Shown here: positions 51,885 to 59,137 of the stretch, piece after piece
Position numbering within the stretch: the first letter of the stretch is position 1
Layout of the letters: every line of letters starts with the position of its first letter
Assembly: GCF_033100795.1 (NCBI RefSeq)
Contig: NZ_JAWLVI010000004.1
Span: 124,001 to 188,000, forward strand
Direction: 5' to 3'
Source of the DNA: Pseudothioclava sp033100795
GTDB taxonomy: Bacteria > Pseudomonadota > Alphaproteobacteria > Rhodobacterales > Rhodobacteraceae
Length of the DNA: 64,000 bases
Program-made: the position numbers and the translations under genes
Notes under the pieces: generated by a model
The model's input: only the letters and a program-made list of their open reading frames with translations
The model's database searches: none
Told to the model about the DNA's origin: nothing

Positions 51885-52465
51885 TGGAGGTTCGCACCCT
51901 CACGGGCGACGCGCTGGATGCTGCACTTGACGATGTGGCGCGGCTGCGCATCGCGGTGTTTCGCGACTGGCCCTATATCTATGATGGCTCGCTGGACTAT
52001 GAACGGCGCTATCTGGAAAGCTATCGCAACAACACCCGCGCGGTCGTGGTGGGGGCGTTCGACGGGGCGCAGCTTGTGGGGGCGGCGACCGGAACCCCGC
52101 TTGAAGATCACGCCCGCGATTTTGCCGCCCCCTTCGCGGGCACGGGGCTGGATCTGGAGCAGGTGTTCTACTGCGCCGAGTCGGTTCTGCTGCCTGACTA
52201 TCGCGGGCGCGGTCTGGGACACGCATTCTTTGACCACCGAGAGGCGCACGCCCGCGCGCTTGGCCGCACGCATTCGGCCTTTTGCTCGGTCATCCGGCCC
52301 GTCGATCATCCGCTCCGCCCCGCCAGCTACCGCCCGCTTGACGCCTTCTGGCGCAAACGCGGCTATGCGCCGATGGACGGCGTAATCGCGCATTTCGACT
52401 GGACCGATCTGGGCGACGACCACCAAACCACGAAACCGCTGCAATTCTGGGGGCGCAGCCTATGA
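51884..52465 (+). CDS. GNAT-family N-acetyltransferase
   Basis: A 193-residue protein with the acetyl-CoA binding motif A visible as VLLPDYRGRGLGHAFFDHREAHARALG. The N-terminal ALDDVARLRIAVFRDWPYIYDGSLDYERRYLESY is typical of a GNAT subgroup that precedes carbon-nitrogen hydrolases, as here. Acceptor unknown. Start in TGATG after the NTF2 gene; stop overlaps the hydrolase start (TATGA), so the three are coupled. Confidence 0.88.
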   Translation: MEVRTLTGDALDAALDDVARLRIAVFRDWPYIYDGSLDYERRYLESYRNNTRAVVVGAFDGAQLVGAATGTPLEDHARDFAAPFAGTGLDLEQVFYCAESVLLPDYRGRGLGHAFFDHREAHARALGRTHSAFCSVIRPVDHPLRPASYRPLDAFWRKRGYAPMDGVIAHFDWTDLGDDHQTTKPLQFWGRSL

Positions 52466-53364
52466 ATTCCCTGACCATCGCCGCTGCTGCCTACCCGCTT
52501 GACTGGCTGGCAGATTGGGCCGCCTACGAGGCCAAGGCCGAAGGCTGGGTCCGCGATGCGACCGATCAGGGCGCGGAACTGCTGGTCTTTCCCGAATATG
52601 GCGCGATGGAGCTGGCGTCGCTTGGCGGCACGGCGGTCGCGGGTGATCTTGAGGCCGCATTGCACGAGGTTGTCGCCCACCGCGCGCAGATGGAGGCGCT
52701 GTTTGCCCGCCTCGCCCGCGCGCATGACGTCTATATCCTTGCGCCCTCGGGGCCGGTGGTCGAGGGCGGCAAGCGGGTCAATCGCGCGTCGCTCTTCGGT
52801 CCGATGGGGCTGATCGGGCATCAGGACAAGCAGATCATGACGCGGTTCGAGCGCGAGGAGTGGTCGGTCTCTTCGGGCGGCGATCTAACGCTGTTCGAGA
52901 CCGCGATAGGCAAGATCGGCGTAGCGGTCTGCTACGACAGCGAGTTTCCACTGCTCGCGCGCCAGCTATGCGAGATGGGCGCCGAGATCGTGCTTGTGCC
53001 GTCGTGCACCGATACGGTGGCGGGCTATACGCGGGTGCGTGTGGGCGCGATGGCGCGCGCGCTGGAAAACCAGTGCGTCGTGGTGCAGGCGCCGACCGTG
53101 GGCGACGCGATGTGGTGTCCTGCGATCGACGAAAACCGAGGGGCTGCGGCAATCTTTGGCCCCGCGGACCGCGGCTGGCCGGAAACCGGCATTCTGGCGC
53201 AAGGCGATATGGATGCCTCCGGCTGGGTGATCGCGCGCGTGGACCTTGATCTGGTCGTCAGATCGCGCGCGGACGGGGCCGTTTTGCCCTTCCAGCACTG
53301 GTCCGAACAGTCCGCACGCATCGCGAAAACGCGGATCGCGCGCGAAAAGCCCTTCAATCCCTGA
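52462..53364 (+). CDS. Carbon-nitrogen hydrolase (nitrilase superfamily)
   Basis: A 300-residue nitrilase-fold amidase. The Glu-Lys-Cys triad is recognisable: LLVFPEYGAMEL (Glu), the GHQDKQIMTRFEREEW region (Lys) and VAVCYDSEFP (Cys). Such enzymes hydrolyse amides or omega-amidated acids; with the coupled GNAT and NTF2 genes it suggests a small amide-processing pathway, substrate unknown. Ends 80 bases before infA. Confidence 0.9.
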   Translation: MNSLTIAAAAYPLDWLADWAAYEAKAEGWVRDATDQGAELLVFPEYGAMELASLGGTAVAGDLEAALHEVVAHRAQMEALFARLARAHDVYILAPSGPVVEGGKRVNRASLFGPMGLIGHQDKQIMTRFEREEWSVSSGGDLTLFETAIGKIGVAVCYDSEFPLLARQLCEMGAEIVLVPSCTDTVAGYTRVRVGAMARALENQCVVVQAPTVGDAMWCPAIDENRGAAAIFGPADRGWPETGILAQGDMDASGWVIARVDLDLVVRSRADGAVLPFQHWSEQSARIAKTRIAREKPFNP

Positions 53365-53446
53365 TATTGCGCTTGAATTTTAACTGATCCGGGCGCATTT
53401 AGGCGGCGCCCGCAGATTTTGGCGGGTTTTCAGATATGGAGTGACC

Positions 53447-53665
53447 ATGGCCAAGGAAGAAATGCTCGAATTCCCCGGCGTCGTAAAGGAACTCCTGCCG
53501 AATGCGACGTTCAAGGTCGAGCTGGAAAACGGCCATGAGATCATCGCGCATATGGCAGGCAAGATGCGCAAGAACCGCATCCGCGTTCTGGCTGGCGACA
53601 AGGTTCAGGTGGAAATGAACACCTACGACCTGACGAAGGGTCGCATCAACTACCGCTTCAAGTAA
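53447..53665 (+). CDS. infA: Translation initiation factor IF-1
   Basis: A 72-residue OB-fold factor, MAKEEMLEFPGVVKELLPNATFKVELENGHEIIAHMAGKMRKNRIRVLAGDKV and ending LTKGRINYRFK, fully typical. The start at MAKEE is conserved. The maf gene follows 7 bases downstream, the usual alphaproteobacterial infA-maf-rng order. Confidence 0.98.
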   Translation: MAKEEMLEFPGVVKELLPNATFKVELENGHEIIAHMAGKMRKNRIRVLAGDKVQVEMNTYDLTKGRINYRFK

Positions 53666-53672
53666 GCGCCTC

Positions 53673-54245
53673 ATGAAACTGGTTCTGGGATCGGCAAGCC
53701 CGAGGCGGCGCGAGCTTCTGGGCCAGCTTGGTCTGGTGCCGGACGATCTGCGCCCGGCCGACATCGACGAGACGCCCCTGAAGGGCGAGCTTCCCCGCGA
53801 TTACGTGGCGCGCATGGCGCGCGAAAAGGCGATGGCGCTGGAGTGCGCGGCTGATGAGGTGATCCTTGCCGCCGACACCACCGTCACCTGCGGGCGGCGC
53901 ATTCTTGGAAAACCCGAAAACGAGGCCGAGGCGGCCGAGTTCCTTTGGCTTCTGTCAGGTCGGCGCCATCATGTGCTGACCGCTGTCGCCGTGCGCGGCC
54001 CCACTGGATTGCGTGAACGCCTTGTCGATACCATCGTGAAATTCCGTCCGCTGTCGAACGAGGATGTGAACGGCTATCTTGCCTCGGGCGAGTGGCAAGG
54101 CAAAGCTGGCGGCTACGCAATTCAAGGCCTCGCTGGCGCGTTCATACCGTGGATTCAAGGCTCGTTTACCGGCGTGGTGGGCCTGCCTTTGGCCGAAACA
54201 GCAACGCTATTGGCCGCGAGCGGCATCAAAGGAGAGCGGGCATGA
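53673..54245 (+). CDS. maf: Maf-type nucleotide pyrophosphatase
   Basis: A 190-residue house-cleaning nucleotide pyrophosphatase: LVLGSASPRRRELLGQLG at the N terminus, ILAADTTVTCGRRILGKP and GKAGGYAIQGLAGAFIPWIQGSFTGVVGLPL. It hydrolyses non-canonical nucleoside triphosphates. The stop overlaps the RNase G start by 4 bases. Confidence 0.95.
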   Translation: MKLVLGSASPRRRELLGQLGLVPDDLRPADIDETPLKGELPRDYVARMAREKAMALECAADEVILAADTTVTCGRRILGKPENEAEAAEFLWLLSGRRHHVLTAVAVRGPTGLRERLVDTIVKFRPLSNEDVNGYLASGEWQGKAGGYAIQGLAGAFIPWIQGSFTGVVGLPLAETATLLAASGIKGERA

Positions 54246-55282
54246 AGGGTCGCAGCGTCATTCTGGGCCAGATCAACGGGCTTGAGGCCGCCGCGCTGAT
54301 GGTGGATGGCCAGCTTGAAGACCTGCTGATCGACAGCTCCGGGTTCGCTCCCCTGCCCCCTGGCGCGATATGCCGCGCGAAGCTTGGGCGACAGATGAAG
54401 GGCCAAGGCGGGGTGTTCGTCGATCTCCCCGAAGGTCAGACCGGCTTTCTGCGCGAAGGCAAAGGGCTGCGACCGGGCGACACGGTCATCTGTCAGGTCG
54501 CAGGCGGGGCAGAACCCGGCAAAGCGCTGCCCGTGTCGCTGCGCGTCCTGTTCAAATCGCGCTACGCTATCGTGACTCCGGGGGCTCCGGGGCTGAATAT
54601 CTCGCGCCGCATCCGCGACGAAGAGACCCGCGATGGGCTGCAAGCGCTGGCCGATATGGTGATGGAAGGCTCCGATATGGGGCTGATCCTGCGCTCGGCC
54701 TGTGAGGGCACCGAAGACGGCGAGATCGTCGAGGACATCGCCGCGATGCGCGATCTGGCCGAGGCCGTAATGGCCGATCTCGACGGCGCGCCCGAGTTGC
54801 TGGTCGACGCCCCCACCCCCCATGAAGAAGCCTGGCGCGAATGGGCCGAACCTGCCCCCGACGAGGTGATCGAGGGCGATTTCGCCACCCACGGCGTGCT
54901 GGACGCGATCGAGGCACTGGCCTCTCCGCGCGTCGACCTGCCCGGCTCGGGCTACATGATGATCGAGCCGACCCGCGCGCTTGTCGCGGTCGATGTGAAC
55001 ACCGGCAACGACACCTCGCCCGCCGCCGCCCTCAAGGCCAATATCATCGCCGCGCGTGAATTGCCCCGCCAGTTGCGTCTGCGCGGCCTTGGTGGCCAGA
55101 TCACCATCGACTTTGCGCCGATGCCCAAGCGCGACCGTCAGGCGCTCGAACAACAGCTACGCGCCGCGATCAAGGGCGAGACCGAAACCAGCCTTGCCGG
55201 ATGGACCCCTCTTGGCAATTTCGAGATGCAGCGCAAGCGCGACCGCGTCGCCCGCGCCATGCTGATCGGGGGCACGGAATGA
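54242..55282 (+). CDS. rng: Short RNase E/G family ribonuclease
   Basis: A 346-residue protein, shorter than E. coli RNase G (489). The S1-like N-terminal part is present in reduced form (GAICRAKLGRQMKGQGGVFVDLPEGQTGFLRE). The catalytic DNase I-like domain retains both metal-binding motifs, VAVDVNTGND and ITIDFAPMPKR. The C-terminal zinc-link region is missing, so the enzyme may act differently from tetrameric RNase E. Coupled to maf and to yacG by ATGA overlaps. Confidence 0.88.
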   Translation: MKGRSVILGQINGLEAAALMVDGQLEDLLIDSSGFAPLPPGAICRAKLGRQMKGQGGVFVDLPEGQTGFLREGKGLRPGDTVICQVAGGAEPGKALPVSLRVLFKSRYAIVTPGAPGLNISRRIRDEETRDGLQALADMVMEGSDMGLILRSACEGTEDGEIVEDIAAMRDLAEAVMADLDGAPELLVDAPTPHEEAWREWAEPAPDEVIEGDFATHGVLDAIEALASPRVDLPGSGYMMIEPTRALVAVDVNTGNDTSPAAALKANIIAARELPRQLRLRGLGGQITIDFAPMPKRDRQALEQQLRAAIKGETETSLAGWTPLGNFEMQRKRDRVARAMLIGGTE

Positions 55283-55464
55283 GCTGCCCGATCTGCGCCA
55301 AAGAGGCAGACCCAAAGTTCCGCCCCTTCTGCTCGAAACGCTGCGCCGACATTGATCTGGCCAAATGGCTGAACGGCTCTTATGTGATCCCCGGCGACAT
55401 CGCCGAAGAGGAAGAGCGCGCCCCGAGCGACCCGTTTGGCACGGATGACGGCCCGCTTCACTAG
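55279..55464 (+). CDS. yacG: DNA gyrase inhibitor YacG
   Basis: A 61-residue zinc-finger protein: CPICAKEADPKFRPFCSKRCADIDLAKWLNGSYVIPG with four Cys (CxxC and CxxxC) and the DLxxWLNGxYxIPG signature. It binds GyrB and inhibits gyrase in E. coli. Last gene of the infA-maf-rng-yacG run. Host sequence ends shortly after it. Confidence 0.95.
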   Translation: MSCPICAKEADPKFRPFCSKRCADIDLAKWLNGSYVIPGDIAEEEERAPSDPFGTDDGPLH

Positions 55465-55737
55465 CCTGTATTCGCGGGAATTTCGCGGCCCCGTGCAGTG
55501 GGGGGCTAACTTTTGCAGTTGAAAGAGAAGCGGATTTCATTCCCCCAAAAAGCGCCAAAAAACCTAACGTCTCAAGGGGATCGGGGCCGCTATTGGGTGG
55601 CTGACGATATGAAAGTTCGATTGCACAGAGATAAACGCGCCGCAGGAGACGCTGTTTCCAGCGCCGCTTGAAATAGCCACAGACGGGCCCGTCACCCTGC
55701 CGTCTTACGACGCACCAGAGGTCGATGAGGGCGGGTT
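55465..55737. other. Degraded phage-type sequence upstream of the 73-residue gene copy A
   Basis: The plus strand holds a 3' gene fragment without a start, ending LPSYDAPEVDEGGF with its TGA overlapping the next start. A second frame (…RYWVADDMKVRLHRDKRA) runs over part of the same stretch, consistent with a frameshifted remnant. This is presumably what is left of an older integrated phage. Confidence 0.45.
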
Positions 55738-55959
55738 TTGACGTGGCGCGATGAAGCGGGCCATTTTGCGTTCGGCGCGGGGATCGCAATCGGCACCGGT
55801 GGGTCAACCTGCTGGCAGCTTGGCCTAGGCTTGGCTGGCACCGCCGGACTTCTCAAAGCGGCATGGGATAGCGAGGGACACAGCCATGTGGAGGCTCTGG
55901 ATTTCGGCGCGACCGTGGCGGGCGGAGTGACGGGAGCGGTGATGGTGGCGCTGGCCTAA
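55738..55959 (+). CDS. 73-residue membrane protein, copy A
   Basis: Starts at TTG and reads MTWRDEAGHFAFGAGIAIG, with two hydrophobic segments flanking the conserved WDSEGHSHVEALDF. 52 of 73 residues are identical to copy B at 58524-58745, which ends the phage tail operon on the opposite strand. Two helices and a conserved acidic-His loop suggest a small membrane protein, perhaps lysis- or envelope-related; no family known to me. It lies directly before the left arm of the inverted repeat. Confidence 0.65.
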   Translation: MTWRDEAGHFAFGAGIAIGTGGSTCWQLGLGLAGTAGLLKAAWDSEGHSHVEALDFGATVAGGVTGAVMVALA

Positions 55960-56026
55960 GCGCCACGCTTGAAAATTTCCCTGCAAAAGCCGTTGTAATT
56001 CTCTGCAAAAGCTGGCGCGCGGCTAC
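55956..56026. repeat. Left arm of the inverted repeat around tRNA-Phe
   Basis: Begins at the stop codon of 73-residue gene copy A. 55956-55990 and 56013-56026 together are a perfect reverse complement of 56246-56294 (49 bp). The 22 bases between (55991-56012) are extra in this arm and repeat the 10-mer CTGCAAAAGC, as from a tandem duplication. Confidence 0.92.
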
Positions 56027-56129
56027 ACCCAGAAGAAATTTCGCTCCACGCGAAAAAATCCGCAAAACCCTCTGGACAGCCCCCACGCCCTCGTCTAGTA
56101 ACCCGCTCACACGAGGCCAAGCGCCCAGT

Positions 56130-56205
56130 GCCCGGATAGCTCAGTTGGTAGAGCAGCGGATTGAAAATCCGCGTGTCGGTGGTTCGAATCCGCCTCCGGG
56201 CACCA
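56130..56205 (+). tRNA. tRNA-Phe (anticodon GAA)
   Basis: A 76-nt cloverleaf: acceptor GCCCGGA/TCCGGGC, D arm GCTC/GAGC, anticodon loop TTGAAAA (GAA), T loop TTCGAATC, and encoded CCA. It lies between the arms of the inverted repeat and borders the prophage remnant, the normal position for a tRNA used as an integration site. Confidence 0.97.
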
Positions 56206-56245
56206 TTTTTACCCAATAAAACAAAGGCTTGCGCTCGTATCACTT

Positions 56246-56294
56246 GTAGCCGCGCGCCAGCTTTTGCAGGGAAATTTTCAAGCGTGGCGCTTAG
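56246..56294. repeat. Right arm of the inverted repeat around tRNA-Phe
   Basis: Reverse complement of 55956-55990 joined to 56013-56026, with no mismatch. On the minus strand it follows the three-gene cassette and starts with CTAAG, the same bases that hold the stop codon of 73-residue gene copy A. Confidence 0.92.
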
Positions 56295-56359
56295 TGTAGC
56301 TCGCCAAAATTTTTTTCAGTGAGTGACAGATAAAGTTGCAGCAGCACCGTTTGTGATAA

Positions 56360-56971
56360 TCACTTCTTGGGATTGTGATACATCGGCACAATGACATGCC
56401 TTGTATTGAAAGGAAGCCCAGTCGCTTCACATGTTGCTACAGTCTTAAACTCGAACGGCCGTTCTGGATCGAGTGGTTCAACCAGGGTGACACCAGTGGT
56501 TTTTTTGAAAAGATAGCCTTTCCACCCTTCCAACTTGGTCGTCGCATTGTCTCTTTTACAGTAGATGATCAAATCGCCACTGTCGCGCCCTGGCTGTGAA
56601 ACGCCATAGCGTGTCGTGAGCTGAAGATAGCCACCATGCACTTGCGATGGTCCGGAATATAACTTTGCTTCGCCTATCCAGCGGAAATTGTCACGGCCCT
56701 CGACGACTAAGTCAGCATGTCCACCGATTTGCTTGTCGTGGATGGCCGATACGCCGACCGATGTAAGACCAAGGATGACTGTGCAAGTCAGGGCGTCTTC
56801 CGATGACGCAGCGAATTCCTTCCTACTGTCGGTCAGATGAAGAAATGAATGGTCGAGCAGTTCTCGAATGATACGATACCTGTCAGCATGTGAAGTCGCA
56901 GCATTAAATTGCAGCCCTAACTGCAAGGGTAACGGCAATTCCGCCAACGCTACCGGTCGGTCAACTTTCAA
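56360..56971 (-). CDS. PD-(D/E)xK nuclease-like protein, third gene of cassette
   Basis: A 203-residue protein. The region GGHADLVVEGRDNFRWIGEAKLYSG gives Asp 87 and Glu 101-x-Lys 103, the PD-(D/E)xK catalytic pattern, followed by QLTTRY (Gln 117, Tyr 122), the usual helix motif, and a Glu in the preceding helix (about residue 58). This strongly suggests a restriction-endonuclease-like fold. The gene is clearly AT-richer than the host, starts 5 bases after the middle gene, and ends the cassette. Likely effector acting on nucleic acid; target unknown. Confidence 0.75.
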   Translation of the reverse strand: MKVDRPVALAELPLPLQLGLQFNAATSHADRYRIIRELLDHSFLHLTDSRKEFAASSEDALTCTVILGLTSVGVSAIHDKQIGGHADLVVEGRDNFRWIGEAKLYSGPSQVHGGYLQLTTRYGVSQPGRDSGDLIIYCKRDNATTKLEGWKGYLFKKTTGVTLVEPLDPERPFEFKTVATCEATGLPFNTRHVIVPMYHNPKK

Positions 56972-56976
56972 CTCGC

Positions 56977-57363
56977 CTATTTTCCTTCTGGCTCGATGAA
57001 AAAATACAGGAAGACCTGATTGCTTCCGCCACGTATCAACTCGCCCGTTTCAGGATGAACTAAGTCTCCTGTTCGAAGAGTTTCTAGAAAATCCTCATTC
57101 TCCAAGAAAACAAACTCACCCTCATCAACGATGTACCCACCCGATCTAAGTGGGCTATTGGGTTGTGAACACAACAGATTTACAGCTTGTATCACCTCGA
57201 CGTCTTGATCCCCTTCGGAAGCAAAAAAATCCAGGGTAAGAAATTTGCCCTGTCCCGGCGAAAGCTTATCGAGCTTCCTTGAGATATGCTCACACCGAGA
57301 AAGAACGCCTTCTGGTAACGGAAGACGCTTCAATCTTTCATATGTGAGTGCAATCGCTTCCAT
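56977..57363 (-). CDS. Unknown protein, middle gene of cassette
   Basis: A 128-residue protein, MEAIALTYERLKRLPLPEGVLSRCEHIS, helical at first and then beta-rich with SGGYIVDEGEFVFLENEDFLETLRTGDLV and ending VFLYFFIEPEGK. No signal, membrane segment or motif I recognise. It lies 10 bases after the first gene and 5 bases before the nuclease-like gene, so all three are one transcript. Its small size and position suggest an adaptor or inhibitor for the flanking proteins. Confidence 0.7.
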   Translation of the reverse strand: MEAIALTYERLKRLPLPEGVLSRCEHISRKLDKLSPGQGKFLTLDFFASEGDQDVEVIQAVNLLCSQPNSPLRSGGYIVDEGEFVFLENEDFLETLRTGDLVHPETGELIRGGSNQVFLYFFIEPEGK

Positions 57364-57373
57364 CGGCGACGGC

Positions 57374-58447
57374 CTATTCCTCGGGGGCTAACCGTGCTTG
57401 GATACCAAGCCGATCTATAACAAACTCATAATCTATAGCACGAAAACAATTCTCAATCAGCACGCCTGAAATCCTTGGATCGCGATTGCCTTCTGCTCCA
57501 GATGGGCCGCTCGCGGCAAGAGACAATGAAGGGCAGAAATTAAAGCTGTCTTCGACTTTCGGCCACTCAACCGTGATTTTGAATACTCGTATATCCTCAT
57601 CCAGAGCATCCTTACCCGCTAGGTGATAGGCTTCCTCCCTCTGGTCGACCATCACAACGCCACGGCGCAGCATCTTTTCGTGTTTGATTGCAGACGTCAC
57701 TGTTGAAAAAGTTATCTCGGATACGAGCCCATCCCTTTTATCTTCGTAGAAGCCCTTCACCGCAGGAAAAAGATTGATGGATTGATCAATGTTCGCAAGT
57801 CCTAGATCAATGATCATAGCCTTCAGCACAGAGTGAATGCTGTGTATATCCGCTTCTTTGATCCCACGCGGACAGTCTGCGCGAATTTCAAGCTGCGGCC
57901 GAAAGTGCGGCATCCAAACCACATGGAACAACTGCACAGGCTTGAATTTTAGGCCAATGATTTCGTCAAAGCTCTCACGCAGGTTTTCAAATTCAGCTAG
58001 ATCATTAAAGTCGATCTCTTCCCGAACCCGCATTTTGAATACGGAGCTAAATACTGCCCCGATACCATCATCGTTTTTCTCGACGGAAACCAAATCAATT
58101 TTACCGGACTTCTGCGCGGAAAGCTGTTCATCACTAAGCAGTAACGGGTAGGTTTCCGCCGCCACACACTCATTCGGTGAGAGAGCGGCTATTCGCGTCT
58201 GCACGAGCTCTTTGTGTGCTTCGTCGATAGGATAGAGCTTGGTGAACTTCCCTCCACAAAGGATGTGCTCTTTCAGGCTGTCCTCTAGCTTTCCTTGAAC
58301 ATTCAATAAAGCCTCAGAGTCAGTTTGGTATTTCTCTTGTGTTTTGGCAAACCCTTTGCCTGGCTGAAGGCCTGCCATAACAAGGACGGTTCGTGCGGAA
58401 GTCCAATTCATTCGCCTCTGAAGGCAATCCAAAACGTTCAACAACAT
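57374..58447 (-). CDS. Unknown protein, first gene of cassette
   Basis: A 357-residue protein. The N-terminal part is helical (RMNWTSARTVLVMAGLQPGKGFAKTQEKYQTDSEALLNVQGKLEDSLKEHI); the rest alternates strands and helices (FKPVQLFHVVWMPHFRPQLEIRADCPRG, VFKITVEWPKVEDSFNFCPSLSL). No known catalytic motif was found. A GGAG ribosome site lies 3 bases before the ATG. Base composition and codon use differ sharply from the host. It may be the recognition or scaffold part of the cassette, an inference from size only. Confidence 0.7.
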   Translation of the reverse strand: MLLNVLDCLQRRMNWTSARTVLVMAGLQPGKGFAKTQEKYQTDSEALLNVQGKLEDSLKEHILCGGKFTKLYPIDEAHKELVQTRIAALSPNECVAAETYPLLLSDEQLSAQKSGKIDLVSVEKNDDGIGAVFSSVFKMRVREEIDFNDLAEFENLRESFDEIIGLKFKPVQLFHVVWMPHFRPQLEIRADCPRGIKEADIHSIHSVLKAMIIDLGLANIDQSINLFPAVKGFYEDKRDGLVSEITFSTVTSAIKHEKMLRRGVVMVDQREEAYHLAGKDALDEDIRVFKITVEWPKVEDSFNFCPSLSLAASGPSGAEGNRDPRISGVLIENCFRAIDYEFVIDRLGIQARLAPEE

Positions 58448-58523
58448 ATTCTCCGTGAAACAGCTATTTACTATTTTTCGCAGCGATATGTCGATTCGGC
58501 GAGTCTTCTTTGGGTTGTCCGTC

Positions 58524-58745
58524 TTACGTTACGGCTACCATCACCGCTCCCAGCACACCGCCAGCGGCGGTCGCAACGAAATCCATAGCCTCCACATGGC
58601 CGTGTCCTTCACTATCCCATGCCTCTTTAAGAAGCCCGGCGGTGACAGCCAAGCCGAAGCCAATCGGCCAGCCTGTCAGTCCGCCCACGCCCGTCGCGAT
58701 CAGGGCGCCCACAGCGAAATGCCCGACTTTGTCGCGATAGGTCAT
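58524..58745 (-). CDS. 73-residue membrane protein, copy B
   Basis: MTYRDKVGHFAVGALIATG, with two hydrophobic segments around the conserved WDSEGHGHVEAMDF. It starts one base after the DUF1353 stop and is the last gene of the phage tail run before the cargo cassette. 52 of 73 positions match copy A (55738-55959). Its stop codon is followed by G, giving TAAG, the same four bases found at the far end of the cassette. Confidence 0.8.
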   Translation of the reverse strand: MTYRDKVGHFAVGALIATGVGGLTGWPIGFGLAVTAGLLKEAWDSEGHGHVEAMDFVATAAGGVLGAVMVAVT

Positions 58746-58746
58746 C

Positions 58747-59133
58747 TTACAGGCCCTCCGCGTTGCCGGGGGGCTGAATGACCCACTGGAGGTAGCGCCG
58801 CATAATCATGCCTGCGTAGGCCACACCGGTCCGGAATGGCGGCGCATGATTGGCCAGCGCAGCGGCGCGCCATTGGCTATCGGCCTCGAAACCGCGTGCG
58901 CCGCTTTCAAGCAGCACGTCATGGATCAGGGCCGCGCGCAGAAAATACGGGTCATCGGGCGACCAAATCCAGCGCAGACTGCGCGGCACCGAGCTTTCAA
59001 ATTCACGCCCGGCCGGGATGTCCAGGACAAAGGGCGATCCCTTCCACATCAGGTTCCAGCTCACGCAAACTGTGGACACATAGCCCCGGCTACCGCCTTG
59101 GCGGCACCATGAGACGTCAGGCGTTGCGCTCAT
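58747..59133 (-). CDS. DUF1353 domain phage protein
   Basis: A 128-residue protein with VLDIPAGREFESSVPRSLRWIWSPDDPYFLRAALIHDVLLES, the DUF1353 pattern (Pro-Ala-Gly-xx-Phe, His-Asp), followed by VAYAGMIMRRYLQW. DUF1353 proteins are common near the ends of phage tail or lysis modules; function unknown. GAGGGG precedes the start at 59133; an ATG 30 bases upstream overlaps gpD and is less likely. Confidence 0.8.
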   Translation of the reverse strand: MSATPDVSWCRQGGSRGYVSTVCVSWNLMWKGSPFVLDIPAGREFESSVPRSLRWIWSPDDPYFLRAALIHDVLLESGARGFEADSQWRAAALANHAPPFRTGVAYAGMIMRRYLQWVIQPPGNAEGL

Positions 59134-59137
59134 TTCA

